From contig CALHAQ010000121.1 in NCBI GenBank assembly GCA_937931775.1, positions 1 to 21,990 of the forward strand: a stretch of 21,990 nucleotides of DNA, read 5' to 3'. Below, piece by piece: positions 1 through 8,184 of this stretch. This DNA is from an uncultured Candidatus Altimarinota bacterium. Lineage in GTDB: Bacteria; Patescibacteriota; Gracilibacteria; BD1-5; UBA6164. A model generated the notes under the pieces. The model ran no database searches. It was not told where the DNA came from and saw nothing but the letters and a program-made list of their open reading frames with translations. The position numbers were made by a program, and so were the translations under genes. Within the stretch, counting starts at the first letter, position 1. Every line of letters begins with the position of its first letter.

Positions 1-236
1 CATCTGCTTCAGGAGTATATGGTATTATTGGAAATATTATTGCTTTGCTTATTAAATATATTGCAGTAATTGCTGTAATAGCAATTATGATAGGGTGAAT
101 CATGTATCTTGTCTCGAGTTGAGACGAAGAAAAGACAAAAAAAGCTAAGAGTATTATTATCTGGGCACTTGTAGGGGTATTTATTTCTATAACTGCATGG
201 TCAATGATACAAATACTTAATAACTTCAGAATATAA
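1..236 (+). CDS. Type IV secretion pilin-like membrane protein (5' partial)
   Basis: The gene is cut by the window edge; the reading frame begins at base 3 and ends with TAA at 234-236. About 77 residues are visible. They hold two hydrophobic helices separated by a short charged turn, with the pattern GGIMYLVSSGDEEKTKKAK between them. This helix, small Gly/Ser turn with acidic and lysine-rich residues, helix layout is typical of the small T4SS pilin-like (TrbC/VirB2-type) proteins common in CPR bacteria. Two UGA codons lie exactly at the glycines of the GG and SSG positions. The stop overlaps the ATG of the next gene (TAATG), so the two are translationally coupled in one operon. The family call rests on topology and the turn motif; the precise role (secretion channel subunit, DNA uptake or surface fibre) cannot be told from this fragment. 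Confidence 0.7.
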
Positions 237-616
237 TGAAATATATATACATACTTCTTTTTGCTTTCTTGAGTATAATGTCTTCTTATAGTGTATTTGC
301 TGTTGACACACTGAGTAGTGATGATTTGAGGGACACTATTATCCCATCAAATAGTAATTGAGTAATAACATCTACAGCGAGTTGAGAGTGACTCTTAGAT
401 GCTATTTTTGTATTTGCCCGTGATGGTATTTTTTCTCTCATGGCATTGATTGCTATAGCTGTATTTTTATGGATTTGAGGAAGACTTATAGTAGCAAGAT
501 GAAATCCAGAGGAATTCAAAAAAGCTCTTATGAGTTTTGTATATGCAGCAGTTGGGATATTTGTAGTTGCTGCAGCTTGGGCTATTGTAAGATTTGTAGC
601 AGGGATTAACTTATAA
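236..616 (+). CDS. Small T4SS pilin-like membrane protein
   Basis: 126 residues when five UGA codons are read as Gly. An N-terminal signal peptide or anchor (residues 1-23, ending SVFA) is followed by a short polar region. Then come two long hydrophobic helices, roughly residues 60-85 and 97-122, separated by ARGNPEEFKKA. This is the same helix, Gly-Asn/Asp turn, Lys-rich, helix plan as the genes on either side, so the three are likely paralogous pilin-like subunits. The start ATG overlaps the previous stop, and the next gene starts 8 bases after this stop. There is no recognisable ribosome binding site, which fits translational coupling. The assignment to the T4SS pilin/TrbC-VirB2-like group is by architecture, and the substrate is unknown. 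Confidence 0.65.
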
Positions 617-624
617 AAAAATTT

Positions 625-1239
625 ATGAAAAAAACTTATATTGTACTTCTACTTTGGCTTTCTATGAGTCTACAGGTTTTTGCAGCAGCTTCTGCTACTC
701 AAACAGCTATTGGAGATGTATCTGGAAATAATACAGTGATACCAAATAACGTTATAGATTCATATAACGCTAATAATGCATGAACAGATCTCTCATATGG
801 TACAACGGTAGGATCAGCATATGAAGCGGGACTTCTCTCTGATGGAAATGATGGTCCGATCACGAGCTATGTAAGTGGTCTATGAAATGCTGGAGGATGA
901 GCTGGAGGATGCAGTTATGGAGGTGGAAGTATCGCTTCTGAGCTTGATGGTTGTCTCAATGGATCAAATCTCGTCAATCCAGGTGATGGCCTGATAGAAA
1001 GTGGAATAAAACAAAAAATTGTATACTGGACTTCTCAAATTTCTGGGTTACTTGGTCTTCTTGCAGTAGGAGCAATAGTATATGGAGGACTCATGATGAC
1101 TATTTCTTGAGGGGATGACGAGAAGATAAAAAAATGAAAAGATATCGTAAAGTGGGCACTTATCGGTTTTCTTGCCCTTATTGCTGCATCAGGAATAGTG
1201 AGAGTTATTGTTGAGGTTATGTTCTCGGTTGCCTCATAA
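625..1239 (+). CDS. Gly-rich secreted T4SS pilin-like protein
   Basis: 204 residues with UGA as Gly. A clear signal peptide (residues 1-23, MKKT start, hydrophobic core, VFAAASA) leads into a ~100-residue polar region rich in Asn, Gly and Ser, with a glycine cluster (GNAGGGAGGCSYGGG) containing one of two cysteines. The C-terminal third has two hydrophobic helices joined by MMTISGGDDEKIKKGKD, the turn that defines the T4SS pilin-like family in CPR genomes. It is longer than its two upstream neighbours because of the inserted extracellular segment, so it may be a specialised or tip subunit (inference). It sits in the same operon and is followed 10 bases later by the metalloprotease gene. UGA codons fall in the Gly-rich cluster and at the SGG turn. 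Confidence 0.68.
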
Positions 1240-1249
1240 TCTAGGAGAT

Positions 1250-2152
1250 ATGAAAAGCTTTCATAACACCTTCTTTATTCTTCTTTATACTCTGCTTTTC
1301 TCTATTCTTATTTTCATTTGAAAGGAAATATTTTTCCCAAGCCATATTTGAGAAGAGAGATATGTGGAACCAAGTATTGGAGATGATTTTGCTAACATTC
1401 CTGACGATATACATGTATTCGAAAGCTTTTCTGGTACAAGCCATGAGGCTCCAACAGAAGCTCTACAGGAACTTATTTATGAATCATTTCGTGAGAAATA
1501 TTCTCAGCAGCAGAAGCAAAAAGTTTCTCTACGTTATGTTCCAACAGCACTTGAGCAGCGTATAGAGTCTTCGTATGTTCCACTTGTAGAAGTATTCTTG
1601 TATAAAAGGGATATACTTGCTCATATTAATAAACTTTGAGTTTTTTTGTATCAGAACATTGGCAGCACGAGAGGTCGTATGAAGTGATGAAATATACACT
1701 TATATGGAGTAGAAAAAATTAATGATAGTGAATTTCTTTGAGTACTTCTCCATGAATTCGCACACTATTATGATATTTATTCTCTTCCTGGGAGCGCTTT
1801 TTGAGATAAGAGTCAAAAATTTTATGATATATCATGGGATTCAGTGACTATTATGAAAACTTGAAATAGATCTGAAGATTTTGTATCTGGATATGCTATG
1901 ACGAATCAATATGAGGATTTTGCGGAAAGCTATCTTTACTATGTTTTACATAATGATGACTTTTTAAAAAAAGCAGAAAATAATTTACAATTAGCAGCAA
2001 AGTATAGGTATTTCCAGAATTATATTTTTACTGCAAATCAGTATGCTCAGAAGGATTTTTCTTCAGAAGAAATAAAAGATTATTATTGGGATATAACAAA
2101 AATCGAAGTTGATGTAAAAAAGTTTTTGCAATACCTGCAAGAAGGTATATAA
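1250..2152 (+). CDS. Membrane-anchored zinc metalloprotease, anthrax lethal factor/PPEP-like (M34-type)
   Basis: 300 residues with UGA as Gly. An N-terminal hydrophobic segment (about residues 7-24) acts as a signal or anchor, so the domain should lie outside the membrane. The catalytic signature HEFAHYYD (H168, E169, H172) is followed 50 residues later by SGYAMTNQYEDFAES. This lines up well with anthrax lethal factor, where HEFGH is followed by a Tyr and then EFFAE: Y215 would match the LF active-site Tyr and E222 the third zinc ligand. That places it with the gluzincin ATLF/M34-like peptidases, which also include the Pro-Pro endopeptidases that cut cell-surface adhesins. It starts 10 bases after the pilin-like gene with one of the few good ribosome binding sites here (AGGAG at 1243-1247), so it is probably co-transcribed. 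The substrate is unknown; a pilus or surface protein is a reasonable guess. Confidence 0.72.
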
Positions 2153-2454
2153 TATATTCATAGCTCATAAGTATGAGCCATGTAAAATTCATTTCTTGAA
2201 TTTCAATACTACCCGTTTATAGAGCCTATTAAGTTATTTAAGAGCGCATATGCGTGACATCATAAATCTTGCAGATAGTGATGGATGACTTCTAAACTTT
2301 ATAAAAAATTATTCTATTTCTTAAAATTATTTTATTTTTCTTCACTTGTGAAACAGAGAAATTTAGAACTGTTCATAACTTTAAAAAAATATAATAATTT
2401 ATAGATGTATTTTAACAAAAAGTTTTCAATATTTTATTTATGTAATTTTAATAC
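2153..2454. other. 302-base intergenic region with small inverted repeats
   Basis: No convincing gene is present. Close to the protease stop there is a perfect inverted repeat GCTCATA-AG-TATGAGC (2163-2178), then AAATTCA-TTTCT-TGAATTT (2185-2203). Neither is followed by a clean T-run, so they are weak terminator candidates at best. A further short palindrome TTCAC-TT-GTGAA lies at 2341-2352. The rest is very AT-rich and ends in the putative promoter of the RNase J gene. Very short table-25 reading frames of 19 and 24 codons occur but have no supporting features. Confidence 0.5.
2390..2395 (+). promoter_or_regulatory. Putative -10 box for RNase J
   Basis: A perfect TATAAT lies 59 bases upstream of the RNase J start. 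No good -35 hexamer is seen at the expected distance, so this is a moderate call based on the -10 alone. Confidence 0.35.
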
Positions 2455-4491
2455 ATGAAAGATTTCTTAGACGAACTCGATATAGAGGTTCGCGATATAG
2501 CAGCAAATACTGCTGAAAAAACACCTTCTAGAGATACAAAATCCCCAGAAAAAAAAGCTTCTTCAATTTCTCAAGCTAAAACTCAAAACTCAGAGAAGAA
2601 GACTCATACCCCTCGGCATAATAATGCTGGAGGAAAAACTCATAATGCAGCTTGAAAGCCTCAACATAATTCAGCTAGAAAACAACAAAGAAGTGGGCAA
2701 AGAACACAAGGAAGTTCTTCATCTGCGGAAAGAAAACAGCATAAATATGGACGTAAAACTCTTGAGTTTCCTGAAACAAAATTTTTCTTACCTTCTCTCA
2801 GAGAAGGATATACAAGATATATCCCGATTTGAGGGAATAATGAAATAGGGGCAAAAAATATGTCTATGATGCAGTATGGAGAAGATATTCTTCTTATTGA
2901 TTGTGGGATACAGTTTGCAGAACCTGATATGTATGGAGCGGATTACAGTGTCCCTGATGTATCATTTCTCAAAAAGTATACAAAAAATATAAAAGGATTT
3001 TTAATTACTCATGCACATCTCGATCATATTGGATGTCTGAAAGATGTTCTTCCAGTTTTGGATATGCCTACGCTTTATGGTACTAAGCTTACTATAGGGC
3101 TTATTAAAAAATCTATTCAAGAAGCAGGACTTATGCCATATGCTACTTTTGTAGAGATTGACGCAGGAGTAGAGAATAAAACAAAGATTGGGCAGTTTGA
3201 TGTAGAGTTTTTCTCAGTAAACCACTCTATTCCAGACTGTGCAGGACTCTATATTGAGACTCCAGGTGGGGCAAAATTTGTTCATACTGGGGATTTTAAA
3301 ATAGATCATACTCCCAGGCTCGATGCTCCGGCAGATTTTGAGAGATTTGAAGAAATTGGAAATAGAGGACTTACTATGCTTTTATCTGATTCAACAGGGT
3401 CAACGACAAAAGGATTTTCTATGAGTGAAAAAGAGGTTGGAGATGAACTCGAAAAAATAGTACAAGAACATACAGGATGAAGACTAATTATTGCAGCATT
3501 TTCTTCATGGATTTCGAGAGTACAACAACTTGTAGATATCGCAGAAAAATATGATAAATACATTTACCTCTCTGGACGATCTATGGTAGAAAATATAGCC
3601 ATTGCTCAAAAACTTGGCTATATCACTATGAAGCCTGGTACTATCAAAAAACTTACTCCAAAAAACACTTCACAAACTCCAGCTGAAAAACAAATTATTG
3701 TGACAACAGGGTCGCAAGGAGAAGAATACTCTGCTCTTTCTCGAATGTCAGAAGGAAAACATCCAGCTATGACTATACAGTCTGGAGATACAGTGGTATT
3801 TTCAAGTTCTGTTGTACCTGGAAATGAGAGATCAGTAAGCCTGGTTATCAATAAACTTATTAAGTACGGAGTAAAAATTATTACCAAGGCTGATCGTCCA
3901 GTGCATACATCTGGTCATGCATATCAGGAAGAACAAAAAATCTTTATTAGGCTCTTTAAACCAAAATATTTTATGCCGATTTATGGAGATCTCTATTTCC
4001 GTACTCGTCACGCTGAAACGGCAATGTCTGTATGAGTGAAAGAAAGTAATATTTTATTGCTTGATAATGGGAATATCATAGACTTTGCTCCAAATGGATC
4101 AGTGTTTAGATCAAAAATCAAAGTACCACTTCAAGAATATATTGTAGATTGATATGGTATGGGACTTATGGGAAGTCATGTACTTCAGGCTAGAGAGCAA
4201 ATGATGAACTCTGGAGTCATGGTAATACACTATAAAGTCGATAAAAAATCTAAAGCAATTATTGGTCATATAAAGCTTGAAACAAGAGGGCTCGTATATG
4301 TTGAAGAAGTTCGCTATATTCATAGAATCCTTATTAAAAAAGCTCGAGAAGCATATGAAAACACTGTAAAAGATGTTCCAGATATGGAAGAAAAAGATCT
4401 CCTGAGAATTATCAGAACAGATCTAGAAAATTTTATTCTCAAACGAGTAGACAGAGAGCCAATGATTATTCCAATGATTACAGAAGTATAA
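2455..4491 (+). CDS. rnj: Ribonuclease J
   Basis: 678 residues with UGA as Gly. Residues 1 to ~125 are a low-complexity tail rich in Lys, Gln, Ser and Asn, likely disordered and RNA- or protein-binding. The metallo-beta-lactamase/beta-CASP core then begins near YIPIGGNNEIG. Metal-site motifs are visible: HAHLDH (186-191), the HSIPD histidine H257 and D280 in HTGDF. The beta-CASP part contains LSGRSM and the HTSGH motif (484-488). The family would next have a PxHGE-type histidine; here the sequence is PIYGDL, with Tyr510. The C-terminal ~100 residues match the RNase J C-terminal domain. The enzyme carries out 5'-3' exonuclease and endonuclease mRNA turnover and rRNA maturation in the cytoplasm. 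UGA occupies conserved glycines, for example in IPIGGNNEIG. It appears to be monocistronic, ending at a strong terminator. Confidence 0.93.
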
Positions 4492-4495
4492 AATA

Positions 4496-4530
4496 AAAAA
4501 TAAGTATGAGAAATCGTACTTATTTTTGCT
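4496..4530 (+). terminator. Rho-independent terminator after RNase J
   Basis: Perfect 11-base arms AAAAATAAGTA (4496-4506) and TACTTATTTTT (4517-4527) enclose a 10-base loop, with the T-rich run forming the end of the right arm. It starts 5 bases after the stop codon. Confidence 0.8.
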
Positions 4531-4553
4531 TTTAAGCTGAGTATATTTATAAT
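4526..4553 (+). promoter_or_regulatory. Promoter of the lipoprotein gene
   Basis: TTGCTT (4526-4531, 3 of 6 consensus bases), a 16-base spacer and a perfect TATAAT (4548-4553) place the start of transcription near 4560, about 23 bases before the ATG. The -35 overlaps the tail of the preceding terminator. Confidence 0.5.
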
Positions 4554-4565
4554 GGAGTCCATTAT
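4549..4565. promoter_or_regulatory. Perfect 17-base palindrome over the -10 region, candidate operator
   Basis: ATAATGGA-G-TCCATTAT is an exact inverted repeat with 8-base arms. It overlaps the -10 box and the predicted transcription start of the lipoprotein gene, the usual place for a repressor site. No regulator is identified in the window. Confidence 0.4.
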
Positions 4566-4582
4566 TTCATAGATACATACTT

Positions 4583-5557
4583 ATGAAAAAAATTATATTA
4601 TTCCTCTTTCTTTCTATAGTATTGAGCTCATGTTTTAACTCTCAAAAGGATATTGATAGTGCAAAGCAGAATCTCATAGGTGATACACCAACTCCTGTTG
4701 TAGAGACTCCAAAAGAGATAGTAAAAGAAATCCCTGAAGACTCTCTTGTGCAGATTATTCCTCAGGATGATAAATGATTTTTAAAATTTAATAGCATTTC
4801 TGAGAGAAGTATTACCTCAGGAGAAGTAATTATTTCTGGAACTACAGAGTTGAGTTTAGATAGTATTCAGGTACTCTACTCGAATCCTACGTCAAAATTT
4901 CCTGATGATGATTATACACTTCAAGCATTTAAGACAGGTGATGAGACATTTAAATATATAGCTTCATCAAAAAATCAAGTACTCGACTTTGGAGAAAATG
5001 ACTATATATTTAGGGCAAAACTCTGAAATGAAATATCGGAGACAAAAATTATCATAGAAGTTCCTGATAAAGAAGATACAAAAGAAGAAACAGGAACAGA
5101 GTCTCAACTCATTGGTACAGAGGATAATACAATACTTATAGATCTTCCTACCTCATCAAAATATGGAGAACCAATGAAACTTGGAGAAGCGAGTTTTACC
5201 TATACACAAATTAAATGACTAGAAATAAACAAAGAAATACTGGAGAGTGTCACATGTGAGACCCTTACGGAGTATTTGACTGAGAGAATGAACAGCTGGT
5301 ATTATTGGAATACATGTAGAGAGATAGTGAAAGAAGAGTGAATTAAATTTAATGTGATTCGTCTCAATGGAGAAGATTATATCTATGAGAGGCACTATAT
5401 AGACTTTTCGCATGGACTCTATGGAGTCTATGAACTCGAAACAGGAACAGGAGTTGATAGTGAAAATATAGCAGATAAGAATACTGAGCTCAAAAGTAGA
5501 GATTTCCCATCTCTTGATGTGGTCGATGATCTGATGAAAGATATAGTTAATTCGTAA
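4583..5557 (+). CDS. Predicted lipoprotein, unknown function
   Basis: 324 residues with UGA as Gly. The N-terminus is a classical lipoprotein signal peptide: MKK, a hydrophobic stretch, then the lipobox LSSC with Cys17 as the expected lipidated residue. The mature protein begins with a Thr/Pro/Glu-rich linker. A beta-rich segment (~residues 68-160, short alternating hydrophobic strands) could be an Ig-like domain, followed by an acidic Thr/Glu linker. The C-terminal region (~195-324) has two cysteines in CETLTEYLTERMNSWYYWNTC that could form a disulfide. I do not recognise the family. It should sit on the outer face of the cytoplasmic membrane. It is followed 8 bases later by pyrH, so pyrH may be transcribed from this gene's promoter. 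Confidence 0.75.
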
Positions 5558-5565
5558 AAATATAT

Positions 5566-6258
5566 ATGAAAAGAGTATTGTTAAAAATTTCAGGAGAAGC
5601 ACTCAGCTGAGAATGACTCTCTATTCACCCAGATAAAGCTGGGGAGGTAGCAGAAATGATACAAGATATCAAAAAAACATGAGTTGATGTAGTTGTGGTA
5701 CTTTGATGATGAAATATCTACAGAGGATCAAAACTTATAGCAGCTTGAGTAGACGCTGCAGATTCTCATAATATGAGTATGCTCTCTACTGTATTTAACG
5801 CTGTAACACTCAAAAACTTTCTTGAAAAACTCGGAGAGAAACCAGTTGTTATGGACGTTCTTCATGTAGAATTCCTTGAAAAATACTCAGCAATACAGGC
5901 TCGAGAATATATTTCGGACGGAAGAATCGTGATAGCGAGCTCGGGGGGAGGTACACCGTTTTTTACTACAGACACCACAGGAGTCCTTAGAGCGCTCGAG
6001 CTTCATTGTGATTGTATGATCAAACTCACGCAAGTAGACGGAGTATATGATAGCGATCCAAAGACGAATCCTGAAGCAGTAAAGTATGATAATATTTCAT
6101 ATGATGAGTTTATAACAGGGAACCTCAAAGTACTCGATCAAACTGGGATTATTATGGCTCGTGATAATTGACTTCCAATCTATGTTATGCAGCTTGGAAA
6201 CACAGATCAAATCATCTCAGTACTAGATGGAAAATCAGCAGGAACGAAGATATCATAA
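5566..6258 (+). CDS. pyrH: UMP kinase (uridylate kinase)
   Basis: 230 residues with UGA as Gly, close to the usual 235-245. The enzyme phosphorylates UMP to UDP with ATP in pyrimidine nucleotide synthesis. Family motifs appear in order: KRVLLKISGEAL at the N-terminus, LGGGNIYRG (residues 46-54), MSMLSTVFNAVTL, then SSGGGTPFFTTDTTGVLRALEL, and the late VDGVYDSDPK segment. These match bacterial PyrH of the amino-acid-kinase fold. The glycine triplet of GGGN is written as three consecutive UGA codons at 5704-5712, which by itself rules out the standard code. In many bacteria pyrH lies near tsf and frr; here it sits between a lipoprotein gene and rpmH. Confidence 0.95.
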
Positions 6259-6274
6259 AAAACCAATTTATTTT

Positions 6275-6302
6275 TTGACAAGTAAGCATTTTGCAATAAG
6301 AT
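6275..6302 (+). promoter_or_regulatory. Promoter of the rpmH-rnpA-yidC operon
   Basis: A consensus -35 TTGACA (6275-6280), a 16-base spacer and TAAGAT (6297-6302, 4 of 6) predict a start near 6309 and a leader of about 34 bases. The infB promoter has the same TTGACA-16-TAAGAT design. Confidence 0.65.
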
Positions 6303-6342
6303 ATCGCAGCTTACAGAAATTATATACTAGCAAATAGAGATT

Positions 6343-6585
6343 ATGCTTTGAAAACTAAAAAAACGAAAGAGACTGAGAGTACACGGATTTCTCAAGAGAA
6401 GTTCTACAGCTTCAGGTCGTAAAGTACTGAAAAACAGAAGAAGAAAAGGAAGACATGCTCTTACTGTAAGTTACCCAAAAAGATACCAAGAAATTAACGG
6501 TAAATGCAAAATGCATGTTATTGCTGGTGGAACAGCAAAGAAAACTCCATTTGATGGAAAAGGAAACTACGTAAAAAGAAAATAA
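6343..6585 (+). CDS. rpmH: Ribosomal protein bL34 with C-terminal extension
   Basis: 80 residues with UGA as Gly, against 44-50 in most bacteria. Residues 6-43 match the bL34 core: KRKRLRVHGFLKR, then SGRKVLKNRRRKGRHALTVS, the strongly basic signature of this large-subunit protein that threads into 23S rRNA. The usual N-terminal KRTYQPS stretch is replaced by the short MLGKLK. An in-frame TAG a few codons upstream excludes a longer start. Residues 44-80 form a basic extension, YPKRYQEINGKCKM and onward, with no UGA in it, so it is not a decoding artefact. It is the first gene of the classical rpmH-rnpA-yidC operon, preceded by a strong promoter and followed 13 bases later by rnpA. Confidence 0.92.
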
Positions 6586-6598
6586 TCAATCATTTTTC

Positions 6599-6946
6599 AT
6601 GCTTGCAAAAATATACAGGCTAAAAGAACGTGAAGTAAAAAAGGTTTTGCATAAAGGAAAACCTTTTTTTTCTTATAGTGTTGTTTTTAATGTGTTTCCC
6701 AATAAACTCCCTCATAGTAGATTTGCTATTGTTATTTGAGGGAAAAGTGTCCCGACAAATGTTCTAAGAAATCTGTACAGGAGAAAATACTATGATATAT
6801 GCAGCAAGTATATCTGAAAATGATATTGAGACGTTGTATGTGTGGTAAAAAGTAAAACAAAGCTTTGAAAACTCCCTGATGATATATCTAAAATAGAATC
6901 AGAAATAACTTACTTATTTGAAAAAAAATTATGAAAAAATACTTAG
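6599..6946 (+). CDS. rnpA: Ribonuclease P protein component
   Basis: 115 residues with UGA as Gly, normal for the family. RnpA binds RNase P RNA and helps remove the 5' leader of tRNA precursors. The pattern SRFAIVIGGKSVPTNVLRNLYRRKYYD corresponds, piece by piece, to the family's central strand and RNR..KR..RE helix: the RN..RR basic helix (LRNLYRRKYYD) is conserved but divergent. The gene lies directly behind rpmH, as in most bacteria, which strongly supports the call. It ends with TAG, one of only two such stops here. Its last 16 bases overlap yidC, and the UGA codon at 6932-6934 (Gly112) overlaps the yidC ATG as ATGA. An ancestral UGA stop there would have given a 111-residue protein. Confidence 0.88.
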
Positions 6947-8097
6947 ATATTCTTATTTTTACTATTTTATTCTTTCTCTTATTTTCATATTTTTCATGAA
7001 AAGATACGGTAGCTCCTCTCTCAGGAGTAGAATTTAGTAGTTCTAAGAATAGCTATAAAGTTCCTGCCTGAGTAGTGCTCGGTGTCGTGAATAATACAAG
7101 TGAGACACTAGAATTTAATACTTGTGACAATATATCTATACGTCATGCTGGAAAACAGGTATATCTGCCAAATGACATATGTACTGATATAGAGCTTACT
7201 TCTAGAGAAAAATATAGTTTGAATCTTTCTGAAAACTATGATCTTTTTCAAAACCCAGGAGACTATATATTTTCATTTACTCATGGAGAAAATGAATATG
7301 TAGAACCAGTTGAAATAAAATTCAGAGGAACTATTGGAAAAATATTTGTAGGACTTTTTTATGCCCCACTATATAACCTTATGGCATACCTCATAGCATT
7401 ATTTTCAAACTCTCTTGGTCTAGCAATAGTGGCTATCACTATCCTTATTCGTATTCTCTTACTATTCCCTCAGCATAAAATGATGGTATCACAGAGAAAA
7501 ATGCAGGCTATTCAACCAAAGATTAAAAAACTTCAAGAAAAAAATAAAGGGAACCAACAAGCGATGTGAGTAGAACTTATGAAACTCTATAAATCAGAAG
7601 GAGTAAATCCAATGGGTTCTTGTGGTTTTCTTATTATTCAAATGCCAATACTTATAGTGATATACCATATTATTATGAATATTACGTCTTTGAAGAATGA
7701 ATTTTATCTCTATGGTGGACTTTCAGATTTCCATATTTCACAAATTGATTTTGACTTCTTCGGAATGGATCTGCTACAATCATGATGAATTGTGTGATTA
7801 CTTCTAGCCCTGACAGTTGCAGCTATACAGTTTATACAAGTGAAACTTTCTCTTATTGGTAAGGGAACAGATGATAAAAAATCATGAGTTGTACTTGAAA
7901 AGAAAAAAGGTGAAAGTGACTATAATTCTATGATGCCAGATCCTGAAATGATGAATAAATTTATGCTATATGGTATGCCTGCAATGGTATGAGTATTTAC
8001 ATATACTCTTATTGCCTGAGTTGGTGTATATTGGTGAATATCCACTCTATTTGCTATATTTCAACAATTATTTGTAAATAAAATTATAAAAAAGTAA
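6931..8097 (+). CDS. yidC: Membrane protein insertase YidC/Oxa1
   Basis: 388 residues with UGA as Gly. There is an N-terminal membrane anchor (residues 5-22), an extracytoplasmic region of ~110 residues (25-140) much smaller than the ~300-residue domain of enterobacterial YidC, then the conserved Oxa1-type core. The core includes FYAPLYNLMAYL, the helix with the key hydrophilic-groove arginine (ITILIRILLLFP, Arg174), and a cytoplasmic helical hairpin with basic residues (SQRKMQAIQPKIKKLQEK). It continues with LMKLYKSEGVNPMGSCG and later helices ending VGVYWGISTLFAIFQQ. YidC inserts and folds membrane proteins, alone or with Sec. Its place after rnpA is the conserved order, and translation is probably coupled to rnpA through the overlap. 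The partner gene jag is not adjacent as it often is, but lies 10 kb away on the other strand. Confidence 0.95.
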
Positions 8098-8119
8098 AGG
8101 TTCGAAAGCTCAAATATCT

Positions 8120-8148
8120 TTGACAGATATGCTATCTTCTCTTACTAT
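8120..8148 (+). promoter_or_regulatory. Promoter of the LPETG surface protein gene
   Basis: TTGACA (8120-8125), an ideal 17-base spacer and TACTAT (8143-8148, 4 of 6) predict a leader of about 30 bases. A short inverted repeat ATATCT-ttgac-AGATAT (8114-8130) encloses the -35 and could be a regulator site or chance. Confidence 0.6.
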
Positions 8149-8184
8149 ACTGGTGTTTAATCTATATTTTAATCTTGTTTTTCT

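Noticed and set aside
2153..2454. Short table-25 reading frames of 19 and 24 codons
   Set aside because: They lack a ribosome binding site, recognisable motif or codon pattern. The length is expected by chance in AT-rich DNA with only two stop codons.
2455..4491. RNase J and other genes as pseudogenes broken by in-frame TGA
   Set aside because: The TGAs fall on conserved glycines, all frames continue to TAA/TAG, and the same holds in every gene. This is a recoded genome, not decay.
5219..5602. Opposite-strand reading frames over coding genes (for example 1241-1444, 5219-5602, 9930-10310, 20180-20578)
   Set aside because: They lie antisense to well-supported proteins, have no homology-like motifs and fit the codon shadow of the real genes.
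5704..5712. UGA as selenocysteine
   Set aside because: UGA is far too frequent, occurs in tandem and aligns with Gly. No SECIS-like structures or cysteine counterparts fit.
8097..8112. GGTTCGAAAGC as a tRNA T-arm
   Set aside because: No matching acceptor, D or anticodon arms occur around it.
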